Origin: Hydractinia symbiolongicarpus
Taxonomy: Eukaryota > Cnidaria > Hydrozoa > Anthoathecata > Hydractiniidae
Direction of reading: 5' to 3'
NCBI RefSeq assembly: GCF_029227915.1
Contig: NC_079884.1
Coordinates: 16,120,001-16,184,000, forward strand
DNA length: 64,000 bases
The position numbers and the translations under genes were made by a program. The notes beneath the pieces are model-generated. The model made no database searches. It was given only the letters and a program-made list of their open reading frames with translations, and was not told the origin of the DNA. This document shows, piece by piece, positions 25,359-34,247 of this stretch (position 1 is the stretch's first letter; each line of letters opens with the position of its first letter).

Positions 25359-26025
25359 TTATCAGTAAGTGCATAGTAATTCCCACGAACGAAACGTTCT
25401 TATCCTGGTGATGCTCATCCGTGAGCATAAACTCCAGCCTGTATGTCGAGCCTTTCAGGGAGAGGTATACAGGGTTGTCGAAACTCCACGTAAGCATGTC
25501 TCCCCATGCGTTCAGCTCTTTGGTGGGGAGCATAGCCAGTATCTTGGATTTTTTACCATCCAGCAGGCAGTCATCCTCATCTAACTGGGGGCAAACAAGC
25601 CTCAGTCGCTGGTATACATCAGTCCTATAGAATGATTCGTAGTCACCCTTCTTATAGTATTTTTTACTAAGATCGTAGGGTAGACCCAAAAGCTCCTGCA
25701 GTTGTTGATGAATCACCACCGTGTACCCGTCATTAACACGGAGCCTGCAGAGTCCGTTCCTTAACACGAAGAGCTCGATATTGCCTTCCACCCGCTTATT
25801 GACGATGGCTGCCAAATCCTCTATCTTTTACAAACCGTTCATGATCTCAATTCGAGTAACCGTTTGATCGGGTCCTGCCTTGCGGATAGCAAACTCGTTG
25901 TTACTGAAGAGAGTCAGCCACGTAGGGCGGATACTGATCGATTTTAGAGCGATCGTCGTGTCCTGCCCCAGGTAGTCATCAAATATCGTAGGCTTTTCGA
26001 TATCAATGATATACAGTTGCTTCAT
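25342..26025 (-). pseudogene. Polinton penton (minor capsid) protein, one in-frame stop
   Basis: Counterpart of the intact element 2 gene at 60404-61075. In the first 65 aligned residues I count 14 differences between copies. The pattern fits the single-jelly-roll penton of Polintons: an opening beta region (ALKSISIRPTW), an RIEIMNGL turn, VNDGYTVVIHQQL and LGLPY. A TAA at 25828-25830 interrupts the frame right after MNGL, where element 2 has a Tyr codon; otherwise the frame stays open to the stop at 25342. The start at 26025 faces the start of the next gene at 26043, a 17-base divergent spacer. The end overlaps the start of the neighbouring minus-strand gene by a few bases. Confidence 0.78.
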
Positions 26026-26042
26026 GTTTCTTAAAAGAAAAG

Positions 26043-27076
26043 ATGATCATTTACTCGTACAACCCCAGCGCAAAGTATGTCCCTATACATGGGAGATATC
26101 TCGAGTGAGGGGCGAGCAGCTCCATACGCAGAACATTGTCATTGATGTGAAAGGGTCCTCGTTCAAAGTAAAATTCCCAAACATATTCACGGACTATGAG
26201 TTCCACTCTGGTGCTGTGTTGAATACATGGCAAAACAGCTCAACTTTGCTACCTACTGCGCCACATCCGCATGCGGTATCTCTATGCAACATTTCCTCTT
26301 TACCGCTCGTTCGCAGCGTGTACTTATCTCACGTTTACTTCCAGATTCGTAAAGTTCTGGGAGATCTCGATATACCCCTGCCGGATTCTGATAGATTCCG
26401 TCGCCTCAACAACCCATTCAGTATGCAAAAATTCCATCAGCTGGCACGTGAATTTGATATAAGTGCCAGCGAATTGGAATGGCGGAATGAGGCCCTATTC
26501 TCCAGTTGGCAAGCCATTCGCAAAGATTATCCCGGACCGGGTCCTTCCTATTTCGATAAAGACTCGTGGAGCCGGTGGATTCTGGAGAAATCCGGAGGTT
26601 TAACGCGTATAGGTGTAGAGAAGCTCTCCCAAAGCGTGCGACTATATGCCTATCTCATAATGCAGGGCCAAGTCAATGCGAGGTCTAGCATTATAGGCAA
26701 CCAGGAAAGTGCTATCGATGCGCAGCGCCTCTATTTGACGGAGTTTGAAGGCTTGATATTGAGATCAACCAACACGAGTAAGGAAATTGACGAATTTCAG
26801 AACGTGTTCAAGTATGCCCATTCGTGTTGTAGATATCGCTAACTTCACGAATAAAATCCTCATCAGTAAGGACTACTTCTCATCGGTACTAACCCCACGA
26901 TTAATGTCCAAGATGTTGCCAAACCCGATATCCGGCATGCCATGCCGCCCCCTCGGCAAGAAATATCGAAGGGAGGGGTGGCACCCTCCCCATCGGCAGT
27001 TACCCATGTGGATGCCAAGAACACGTTGATCATCGTTGCAACAGGCCTCATTCTGGTCTATCTCTGGATGAAGTAA
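26043..27076 (+). pseudogene. Conserved Polinton structural-type protein with C-terminal membrane anchor, frameshifted
   Basis: Counterpart of 61095-62219. The ATG at 26043 leads into the first 21 residues and then a TGA near 26106; a different register carries the body (26140-26840, with GPGPSYFDKDSWSRWI, GLTRIGVEKLSQSVR), and yet another carries NFTNKILISKDYF and the terminal hydrophobic segment (IIVATGLILVYLWMK) ending at TAA 27074-27076. Compared with element 2 it has also lost several short pieces. The family is common in cnidarian Polintons but its function is unknown to me; a virion or membrane role is inferred from its place among capsid genes. Confidence 0.7.
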
Positions 27077-27107
27077 GTTCCAATATATTGTACAAACATA
27101 TTGGACT
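27076..27107. terminator. Hairpin at convergent gene junction (element 1)
   Basis: AGTTCCAATAT (27076-27086) pairs with ATATTGGACT (27098-27107), with one bulged T. It begins on the last base of the plus-strand stop codon TAA (27074-27076) and lies before the end of the opposing minus-strand gene. Element 2 has a hairpin of unrelated sequence at the same junction (62215-62242). Confidence 0.6.
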
Positions 27108-28377
27108 CTTATTTTTACCGCCCTTCCCAGCCCTCCCAACATAGGCCACAACGAATGCTGCCACGGCGGCTAAAGCCATGTATAGATGCTTGGCTGCAAA
27201 TTCCACAATCTTAGCCGCAGCTCTGAAAAAGAATGATACCACGCTGCCGATGATACCAGGTAACGCAGCACCTGCTTTGCCTGCTAGGTACCTCAGGAAT
27301 TTTCCTAGTCTTTCAAGCTGTTTCCGTACAAAACCTTTCCCACCCCCAGCGGCAGCACCTCCAGCGGCTCCTCCGGCAGTTCTTCCACCTCCAGTAACTG
27401 CCAGGACGATGGTAGAGACCAGCAAGCCAACAGAAGAAACGATGCTCGCGATAGTCAAGCCTTGTTCCTTGAAGAAAATCTTGAGCTTTTCCAGCAATGA
27501 TGTGTCGTCCCCAGCGATCTTCATCAGAGTGTCTTTAATGTGCTTCAGTTGGCTCTGGGTATCTGAGGAAAGTAAACCGTGCGCTTTTCGTGCTTCTTCC
27601 TTCTTATCCTTTAGTTGTTCTAGCTCTTCATTGGCCTTCGCGATGTCTTTATTCCAGATAGCCAGCTGCTCCTCAGATACTCCAGGCGTAGCTTTCTTGC
27701 TCTCGAGATGTTTCACCTTGGCCTCTGCTTTGTGTATTTCGCTATCGTAAAATATCATCTCGCTTTTCAGATTCCTCAGATTGCCTCTTAGCGTTTGAAG
27801 CTCGAGGTTGAGCCCTCTTCTTTTATGCTCTGTGAAGCTTCCATCCCCGCCAAAGGAAGTATCTTCGATAAGACTCTCCGTCTCGTCTAGAACATTTCCG
27901 AGCAGTGGCAGCATCTCGATGTCATCAGCCCTTTCCTCAATATGGTTCAATTCGTTCATAGGTTTCTGGGCCGCTGCCTTACTGCCCCTGTTTGGTGTGG
28001 TATAGTCGGTAAACCCCATGGCTTGCAAACGATTCGTCCCCAACCTCCGTTGTATCTCGGCAACACTCCTGAGCTCACCATTCCTTTTGGCGAGCTCTAT
28101 ACCATCGTAAAGAAGCCGGTTTCCATTGACCCTAAACTCGTTGTAGTACCTAGCTCACCCAGCTCATCACCAAGAGCTTTGTAAAGATCGTCAACCTTCG
28201 ACCTCAGTAGCTCCCCCCTTGACGTGGTGGTGTCAGTGATGCCACCTCGTGAACGTGTTGCGGGCATGGTGGTTTACCCAGGAATATCCTCAGGTCTACC
28301 GAAAGATTCCTCCTCTTCCCCACGGTCAGGGTTCTCCTCCGCTGTGAAATCGTCATCGAATCCTGGATTATCTGTCA
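27108..28377 (-). pseudogene. Polinton coiled-coil/multi-pass membrane protein, broken
   Basis: Counterpart of 62301-63583. The ATG at 28375-28377 begins an acidic N-terminus that stops near 28275; the main frame runs 28043 to 27048, reading past the expected end into the hairpin. Features: acidic head, a long heptad-like charged region (ELEQLKDKKEEARKAHGLL), then three hydrophobic stretches (IVSSVGLLVSTIVLAV; LPGIIGSVVSFFF; LYMALAAVAAFVVAYV) separated by a Gly/Ala-rich linker. This looks like a virion membrane or internal protein, but that is inference. Its start faces the capsid gene start at 28411. Confidence 0.7.
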
Positions 28378-28410
28378 TTTATTCCACCTCCATAACACTA
28401 TTAAATAAAC

Positions 28411-29420
28411 ATGTACGGAACTAAACTCGATCCTCATAAGGAAGTAAAGACTATGCTGGCTATTAAAGCTAAGAAGCAGCGCGTCAAAGTATCACACGTG
28501 CCAAACACGATTACTCAGAACAAAGATCTATACGTGGACGTGCCCAATATGGGTAAAAACGATGTAATTTTGCCGGGCTCCCTCAAGCTTCTGTTTGACC
28601 TCGAGCTTACTGGTACCAACACCAAGCGCACCATCGTCAGCAACATCGGCAAGGCCCTGGTTCGAGATCTTCGTATAAGTTTAAATGGCCACGAGGTGCA
28701 GAACATTAGCGATTACAACGTATTTGCAACCTACATGGATTTGTGGCTCCCCAAGCATGATCGTGAGAACAACCTGATACTAGAGGGAATCGACGATGCC
28801 GATGATGCTATCAGAGTTTTACAAGTGAAAGCGAGCGATGTATCGAAGAATGCCGAAATCGAAGCGATGGTAAAACGAAGTTGACGAAAGATTTACCCTT
28901 ATATCAAGCTAGGTTATATGACAGAATACAGTTCGTAATCCACTTCACTACCTATCCAGATGTTATAAAAGATGAGGGAATTCCAGCCTCAGGGACGGGA
29001 TCCTGTACGGTAGCCGCCAAGCCTGCAGATTCGACGTATAAAATCACCAATATTGCGCTTGAATTTGACAAGGTAAGCCACAAAGAACTTAGCGATGCCA
29101 TGATGTCTCGATACTCAAGCATGGCGTTGCCTTATGAGCGGATCCTGCGCAGCAAAGTTGTTACGATGAAGAAGTTAGAGACCAGCTATAATCTCCAAGT
29201 TGATACACCCGCGAAAAGCCTGATTTTTGTCGATCCGAAAAAAGTCAAAGATTATGCTGGTTCTAACGAAGTGTTCTATAACCCTCAAATCGAGAAGATC
29301 TCGATCACTGTCGAGGGGGAGCCTAATGAGCTATACAGCCATGCTATGCTGCCAAAGGATCATTTCGAGCAAATCGAGCAGCTCTTTGGAGGCTTGAACT
29401 CAGGGGTAACCATAGGCTAA
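28411..29420 (+). pseudogene. Polinton major capsid protein (double jelly roll), deleted and frameshifted
   Basis: Encodes the building block of the icosahedral capsid. The first frame (28411-28884) has the usual N-terminal signature: VPNMGKNDVILPGSLKLLFD, TIVSNIGKALV, a LNGHEV turn and DLWLPKHDRENN. A second frame (28881-29420) carries the rest, starting at DLPLYQARLYDRIQFVI. The join, and a total of about 335 codons, suggest an internal deletion that also shifted the frame; Polinton capsid proteins are usually longer. Element 2 has the start of the same gene, undamaged, at 63617. Assignment rests on motif order and on its place between the coiled-coil gene and the integrase. Confidence 0.8.
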
Positions 29421-29699
29421 ATCATGACGAGTTGATACGCGCTATTCATCGACTTCCGCAGCTCCCCCGATAATCTCATACATGGGAGCAGCAGGCCTCT
29501 GCAAAAACTATCGGACGGGATCACTCTCTAAATCACCAAGAAAGCTGATACTGTGGGCACGGGTACGGATTTCAGATGCTACGTGTACTTGCTTCAAGAT
29601 GCCCAGCTAAATATCTTATACGGGAGGGGGCATAGTACGGAAAATTAGAAGGTTATAATTTTATGCTCACCCGGTACATCTCGAGAATTTCAACAATAA
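29421..29699. other. Possible gene remnant between capsid and small membrane gene
   Basis: GC content stays element-like but no frame is open across it. Polintons normally carry an adenain-like cysteine protease, and I see none in element 1, so this stretch could be its remains; I cannot show this from motifs. A weak AT-rich inverted repeat (AAAATTA at 29641 with TAATTTT at 29656) lies near the end. Confidence 0.3.
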
Positions 29700-30098
29700 A
29701 TGGCAACTTTGGCAGTTATGGCAGGAGGGGTATTGATTAATGCGCTGGCGTTTAGCGGGTCGAATTACCTATTTGGTTCATTGATGGCCTACGGTGAGGA
29801 AGAGAGGAAAAGGCATGATAAGGCCGTGGAACAATTGCAAGCGGCTCAAGCCAAATGGGTGAGGGACAGGCAAGCCAAGATCGACTGGTATAACCCTCAT
29901 CGTGAATTGAAGCGCGAGGCTGGTGAGTCTTTGAAAAAATTTGATGAAGGCATGCGAAAGTACTATATCGCGACTATTGAAAAAGAGCCCAAATTATCGG
30001 ACTATTACGAACCTTCGCAGCAACAGAAGGACGGCGAACTGACGTTCATCGTGAGCTCGCTAGCACTTTTATGTTTCGTGGTGTACAAGTATGCTTAA
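29700..30098 (+). CDS. Polinton small membrane-associated protein, intact
   Basis: One of the few undamaged frames in element 1, 132 residues. An N-terminal hydrophobic segment (MATLAVMAGGVLINALAFSG) is followed by a charged helical region (EEERKRHDKAVEQLQAAQAKW), the motif LSDYYEPS, and a C-terminal transmembrane stretch (LTFIVSSLALLCFVVYKYA). I remember similar proteins from cnidarian Polintons, always of unknown function. Two membrane segments with a coiled middle suggest a virion membrane or assembly role, which is inference. It ends 21 bases before the integrase. Confidence 0.65.
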   Translation: MATLAVMAGGVLINALAFSGSNYLFGSLMAYGEEERKRHDKAVEQLQAAQAKWVRDRQAKIDWYNPHRELKREAGESLKKFDEGMRKYYIATIEKEPKLSDYYEPSQQQKDGELTFIVSSLALLCFVVYKYA

Positions 30099-30119
30099 GC
30101 ATTTTGAGATATAATAAAT

Positions 30120-31069
30120 ATGTCAAAATCACATATCGTTACTGAGAAAGAAGCGGGGAAATTGAGCCAAAACTACTACACCCCGGAACATCTCTGGACT
30201 GGCCGAAAGGCTATCAAACTGCTCGCCGAGGAGAGTGGTCTCTCTAAGAAGCGCGTTACCCTTTGGCTGACTCGTAAAATCCCTTGGCTCAGACATATTC
30301 GAGGCCCTAAACGTATCGCCTACCCTCATTTCACCATTACGAAACCCAATGAGATGCATCAGTTTGATTTGCTGTATATGCCCCATGACAAGTTATATGG
30401 AAGCACCATCGATACCTTTTGACAGGTATCGATGTAGCTTCGCGCTACAAAGTAGCCAGACCCTTGAGAACCAAGAAAGCCAGCAAAGTCGCTGATATGC
30501 TCAAGGATATTTACAAAGCGGGACCTCTCCGCTATCCGAAGACATTCCAAGGCAACAACGGTAGTGAGTTCAAGTCAGATGTGACGAAGCTGCTAGAAGG
30601 TAAAGGGGTCGAGATCAAGCGAGCGACTACGAAGTACCACCACACTTTTACAGCTTTTGTTGAGAGCTACAACAAGGTGCTCGCGCAGAGACTGTTCAAG
30701 CCCCAAGGTGCGCAAGAGCTTGCCTCTGACGAAAGTAGTACCAGATGGGTCAAGCACTTGTACACTATTGTGAAAAGTCTGAACAATAGCAAGACCGTCA
30801 TGATCGACATGAAACCTTTGAAAACCATCAAGCTGGATGAAGTCCCGCTTACGAAAGGTGAGCAGCGTCCGGAGGAAAAGCCTCTACCCGACGACAGCTT
30901 ACACTTGTATCTGTTGCAGCCTGGAGAGAAGCACAGTGATTCTAAAAGACGCGCGACAGACGCATGGTGGAGCAAGAAAGCGTATAGACTGGACCGTATC
31001 GTGACAGGTACGAGGTTGTTATACTATCTAGCAGATGGGCCTGATCAAAATTTGTGGCGGAGGAGTTGA
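30120..31069 (+). pseudogene. Polinton integrase (retroviral-type, rve), frameshifted
   Basis: Would insert the element into host DNA. The first frame (30120-30422) has a helix-turn-helix-like N-terminus (KAIKLLAEESGLSKKRVTLW) and reaches QFDLLYMP, the first catalytic Asp region. A frameshift near 30420 moves to the second frame with TGIDVASRY, FQGNNGSEF and FVESYNKVL. At the second catalytic position of the DDE triad this copy has NNG where DNG is expected, so it would be inactive even apart from the frameshift. The Glu of FVES is kept. A C-terminal segment (KAYRLDRIV) follows. The last 67 bases after the stop lead to a hairpin. Confidence 0.85.
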
Positions 31070-31135
31070 TGCTAGTACCAAAGGGTGTTGAGGTACCTCC
31101 GAGCATGTTAAAGAGTGGTAAATTTTTGTTTTTGT

Positions 31136-31171
31136 GGTAGTTAACGTGAAATTGTGGTTCACGTTAATACC
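31136..31171. terminator. Hairpin between integrase and opposing gene (element 1)
   Basis: GGTA plus TTAACGTGAA (31136-31150, one bulged G) pairs with TTCACGTTAA plus TACC (31158-31171), loop ATTGTGG. It lies 67 bases after the integrase stop and 23 bases beyond the stop of the minus-strand gene at 31194, exactly in the convergent gap. Confidence 0.65.
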
Positions 31172-31193
31172 TACCCGAGCAACATCCTTTTTT

Positions 31194-31772
31194 TTAATCA
31201 TCATTGGAGTCATCATCGTTGGAGTCAATCGGATGAAGGCGCGTATAATCATAAGGATGTAGGGTATAGAATGGATAGCCATAGACGATTCCCTGGATAA
31301 CATTTGGCTCGCTATCAAGGTCGATGATGTCAACCAATGCTCTGTCATCGATTTGAATGTTGAGTATGTCGCCAATTTTCTCCAAGTCCGCCAGATCCGA
31401 GAGCCCTAAGTCCTTATCCTTAATGATCTTGTACCAGAGCATGCCCCACTTCACCTCAGCGGAAACAATATGCAGACCCCGGTCTTCAATATCAACCTCG
31501 ACCCCCTCATCTTCCTCCTCACAGGGAATTGTTGCCCACGGCTTTTCACCTTATGCTACTCTGTCTAGAAGCTCGTCATCATCTGGATATACAAACCTCT
31601 CATAGTATGGCCAATTCCTAAATATAAAATTCTCTAAACACTGTGAACAATAACCGGTAGTAGACCCTGTCTTGATGCAGCTTCGCAGCACGGGCACTCG
31701 AATATCGTAAAAGGTTTTTAAATTGTTGGCTCTGTACATACACATACAGCTGAAGTGGTCAAGCAGCATCAT
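31194..31772 (-). pseudogene. Unknown Polinton accessory protein, one in-frame stop
   Basis: Reading from the ATG at 31772, the frame has a Cys-containing region (HFSCMCMYR, SCIKTGSTTGYCSQCLENF) that could bind a metal. It hits TAA at 31551-31553, then continues in the same frame through an acidic stretch (PCEEEDEGVEVD), SAEVKWGMLWYKIIKDKD and a DDDSNDD tail. I do not recognise the family. The continued open frame after one stop suggests a single inactivating substitution, or less likely readthrough. A hairpin lies directly upstream of the start. Confidence 0.5.
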
Positions 31773-31780
31773 CAGGCGTG

Positions 31781-31808
31781 TTTTTGTGGCTTTGATAACC
31801 CACAAAAA
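31781..31808. terminator. Hairpin TTTTTGTGG / CCACAAAAA (element 1)
   Basis: Nine-base stem (31781-31789 with 31800-31808) and a ten-base loop CTTTGATAAC. Stem and almost the whole loop match the hairpin at 32680-32707. Both stand just upstream of a minus-strand start codon, that is, between two consecutive minus-strand genes. Confidence 0.65.
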
Positions 31809-31905
31809 GAAACAATATCTAAGGCACCGTCCAATGTTACGAAAGCATCATGTGGATTTTTCCCGCCTCCCCGCATACCTGATCGGGATAGGGTCCCACC
31901 CTGCC

Positions 31906-32085
31906 CTACAATTTCTTCCCTTTTTTGGTTTCCTCACCCAGATGTTTAAAATTGCGCGCTATGTCAGCGATCCCCAATAATCTCCCGAGATCAGCACGTT
32001 TAAAAACCACTCGTTGTGAGTGCTCATCGAATAAAGTCTCGATGACTCCAGTAGGTACAGCGTTAAATAAGGCAAGACAAGACAT
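31906..32085 (-). pseudogene. BRO-N/KilA-N-like fragment
   Basis: A 59-codon frame starting MSCLALFNAVPTG and containing IETLFDEHSQRVVFKRADLG and LLGIADIARNFKH. This resembles the start of BRO-N-type DNA-binding proteins found in large DNA viruses and in cnidarian Polintons. It ends early at TAG 31906-31908 and no matching C-terminal part follows in frame, so it is a truncated copy. Three minus-strand genes here share the start MSC(L/I) and similar leader bases, hinting at copied 5-prime ends. Confidence 0.5.
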
Positions 32086-32140
32086 TTTGTCTTACCTTTT
32101 TGAATCCGGAGGTCGTATATGTAAGGACAGTGCTCGTGAT

Positions 32141-32168
32141 TTTTGTTGCTCCAGAAGAGCAACACAAA
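32141..32168. terminator. Hairpin with GTTGCTC stem (element 1)
   Basis: TTT plus TGTTGCTC (to 32151) pairs with GAGCAACA plus AAA (32157-32168, one bulge), loop CAGAA. It lies 56 bases upstream of the start at 32085 and about 30 bases after the stop of the gene ending at 32200. The bases that follow (CATGTGACTTAGTC, 32169-32182) recur after the hairpin at 32680 as CATGCGACTTAATC (32708-32721). Confidence 0.6.
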
Positions 32169-32199
32169 CATGTGACTTAGTCATATAGCGCTGGAACAC

Positions 32200-32652
32200 C
32201 TAGGTTGTATCTCGAGTAAGATCAATCAGTTTAAAGTGGCCTCTGTATCGCTCGACGAGTCCTACTTCCTCAAACCTGTTGAAGGCGCGTACAAGGTTGG
32301 GTTTGTCAATGACGACAATCTCTTCAGACTTTGGAAATTTCTTTTTAAACCAACTCCTTATGCTGGGGATATCGCGTCTTTTAACACGCTGGAGCATATA
32401 CGGGAGACGATGATACTCGTCATCGGCAGGTGTGGTATGTTTACGGTAAATTACGATCACATTACCCTGCCCAGGATCCTGCGCGCTTCATCTCTTTCGA
32501 AGAGTCTCAATTTCCCGGGATTTTTCCTCGAGATCTTCGTTCAGGAACTGAGATCCTCATTCATATAGTCAACACATTCCTGTCGTTTTATCAGGTCATA
32601 TTCAAGAGCCTCAATATTCAATCTCCCTCTGTAATTTTGCAAGACAAGACAT
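32200..32652 (-). pseudogene. Coiled-coil protein with a BRO-partner-like C-terminal domain, frameshifted
   Basis: The ATG at 32652 begins MSCLAKLQREIE and soon meets a stop; neighbouring registers carry a Glu/Lys-rich coiled region (LEEKSREIETLRKR), and the final frame (32460-32200) has VIYRKHTT, LPYMLQRVKRR, WFKKKFPKSEEIVV and FNRFEEVGLVERYRGHF. This layout, a coiled coil before a small basic domain, resembles the C-terminal half of BRO/KilA-N proteins in viruses and Polintons, so it may be the split partner of the fragment at 31906-32085. At least two frame breaks are present. Confidence 0.45.
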
Positions 32653-32679
32653 TTTTATCTTACAGTTTTGGCCAATTTT

Positions 32680-32707
32680 TTTTTGTGGCTTTGATTAACC
32701 ACAAAAA
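32680..32707. terminator. Hairpin TTTTTGTGG / CCACAAAAA, second copy (element 1)
   Basis: Nine-base stem (32680-32688 with 32699-32707), loop CTTTGATTAA. It sits 28 bases upstream of the start at 32652 and about 39 bases beyond the stop of the small gene ending at 32746. Nearly the same sequence as the hairpin at 31781. Confidence 0.65.
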
Positions 32708-32745
32708 CATGCGACTTAATCTTCTAGCGTCGTAACACCCGGGTC

Positions 32746-32945
32746 TTAATATTTCATCATATAGTGTATCATGGTAAGAGCCAGCGACGAGACGCAGGCG
32801 ATTAAAGCGATCCGGTTGTTGTATTTATCCCTCAGAATCATCCTATTCAGCTCCTAATCTCTTTCATCGAGTTCTGTTTCCAAGTCCTCGATTTTTCCTA
32901 TAATTTCCGGATCTCTTCCTCTCGTAATTTTTCGATACAAGACAT
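32746..32945 (-). pseudogene. Small coiled-coil protein with C-terminal membrane segment, broken
   Basis: The ATG at 32945 begins MSCIEKLREEE, like its neighbours. After a frameshift the text continues as a charged helix (KIEDLETELDERD), an in-frame TAG, and a C-terminal hydrophobic tail (RIALIACVSSLALTMIHYMM) ending at TAA 32746-32748. About 66 codons in all. The 64-residue membrane protein at the left of element 2 (58943) has the reverse order, membrane first and helix second. No family is recognised. Confidence 0.4.
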
Positions 32946-32988
32946 ACTTATTTAGTTGAAAGTCGAGGCAAAATGCTCCAAATTTCAG

Positions 32989-33618
32989 TTATATCCGCCG
33001 AGTACAACTGATGTCCGCGTCACTCCAAAATTTTTCAAGCCGAGGGTGTTCCAATCTCACATACAAGCAGGCATGTTTCGACTTTTTGAGCTGATTCTTG
33101 ATCGACTTCCAATCCGAGATCATGTTGGTTTCTTCATCCACCAGTTTCATGTCGCTGCGCTTGTGGGGGTACAATATAAACAATTGCTTCTTCTGACGAC
33201 GTAGATTTTTAGGTAAAGCCGTGTAGGACTGCGTTAACAACCATAAGCCATGCTTTCGATGTCTCCCACTGATAGCCAGCTCGAGCAGAGGTTGACGCTT
33301 CTTGTCGAGGCTCTAGTCCGTGATCATATCGTTAATGATAAATAGAGTCTCCTCTTCCGCTAGGAGCTTTGATAGTTGCTCGATCCAGTCAAACAACCGG
33401 CCTCGTGGCTCGATTAGGAACACATAGTCATCCTTCCAAAGCGATGCTCTATCGAGATAAGTCTTGTTTCAGCGAATTGTTAGACAAAAAATCACAACAT
33501 TGTTGAAGTGGTGCCTGTACTCGTTCTCAAGCAGATCTAAGACGCGCTGAGTTTTCCCGCAGCTTGTAGGCCCTGTGAAGATCGCCGTATGCAGGTCTTT
33601 AACGATGTCTAGAATCAT
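32989..33618 (-). pseudogene. Polinton DNA-packaging ATPase (FtsK/HerA-like), two in-frame stops
   Basis: Would pump DNA into capsids. From the ATG at 33618 a Walker A motif GPTSCGKT appears near residue 16. The frame then has a TGA where a Trp would suit, a hydrophobic Walker-B-like strand (ETLFIINDMITD) followed directly by a TAG, and the conserved stretch GRHRKHGLWLLTQSYTALPK, which is typical of Polinton and virophage ATPases. It ends around residue 209 (YVRLEHPR then an unusual tail). Both stops lie in one continuous frame, so single substitutions explain the damage. A hairpin with a GTGTACC stem sits just upstream. Confidence 0.85.
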
Positions 33619-33633
33619 TTTATTCCAGGCTTA

Positions 33634-33652
33634 TGTGTACCGGGGGTACACA
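33634..33652. terminator. Hairpin TGTGTACC / GGTACACA (element 1)
   Basis: Eight-base perfect stem (33634-33641 with 33645-33652) with a GGG loop. It lies between the stop of the gene at 33668 and the ATPase start at 33618, again a same-strand gene boundary. Confidence 0.6.
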
Positions 33653-33667
33653 CAAACATATAGATGC

Positions 33668-33919
33668 TTATTTCGGCTTTGAAACTATGGATGCGGGGAT
33701 CCGACCCTTTGCTACCGCCATCTCTCTTGAACCTCTACCTGCTGTGAAGTATACCACCATTTTTGTAACATGGTTAGTATCCATCTTGGTGCTGGGGCTC
33801 GAGATCCCGAGGAATTTCTTCCCCGCCATGCCATAGGCAAAAGTGAACCCAAGGTCCACGACTGTTTCGTAGATCATATCGATGACCTCTTTTTGCTGAT
33901 GTGTCACGTTTGAACTCAT
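33668..33919 (-). CDS. Unknown small Polinton protein
   Basis: An open frame of 83 residues starting MSSNVTHQQKEVIDMIYE, with the segment DLGFTFAYGMAGKKFLGI and a basic C-terminus. It fits neatly between the ATPase and the zinc-finger gene, all on the minus strand with short spacers, which supports it as a real element gene. No domain is recognised. The frame looks undamaged, although without a second copy I cannot tell its original length. Confidence 0.45.
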   Translation of the reverse strand: MSSNVTHQQKEVIDMIYETVVDLGFTFAYGMAGKKFLGISSPSTKMDTNHVTKMVVYFTAGRGSREMAVAKGRIPASIVSKPK

Positions 33920-33971
33920 TTATATTATGTCAATATCAGGCTTTGGTTCTGGCTTGGCTGCCTGTGGCTTA

Positions 33972-34187
33972 TTAAGGCTTATTAAGCTGATACTGATAAG
34001 CAGGGAAATTGCATATGGGGCATTCCCGCCTTCGTTTTTTATGCGGGCATTTTATACGTTCCTGTGTCGCCTTCTGACCATCTAAGCATTTGATACACTG
34101 TTTTGTCAATTGACCGTTGCGTTTGTCGATTCTAAAATTGTCTAGTGCAAAAGAGCGATTACATTTTGTACATGGCCTAAATTTCAT
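33972..34187 (-). CDS. Small Polinton zinc-binding protein
   Basis: 71 residues with three CxxC-type knuckles: CTKC near residue 6, CIKC near 31 and CPIC near 56, plus a lone Cys in IKCPHKKRRRECPIC. The basic KKRRR stretch suggests nucleic-acid binding. Similar Cys-rich small proteins occur in Polintons and large DNA viruses; the function is unknown. It ends about 50 bases before the next minus-strand start and lies immediately downstream of the polymerase gene. Confidence 0.55.
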   Translation of the reverse strand: MKFRPCTKCNRSFALDNFRIDKRNGQLTKQCIKCLDGQKATQERIKCPHKKRRRECPICNFPAYQYQLNKP

Positions 34188-34247
34188 TTTCTTATTGAGT
34201 TTTGTGAGGCATCACTTCATAAAACATCGGACATATCCCCATTATTT

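Noticed and set aside
27178-27750. 190-codon plus-strand frame opposite the coiled-coil gene
   Set aside because: It is the shadow of the Ala/Gly-rich minus-strand gene; the same shadow appears in element 2.
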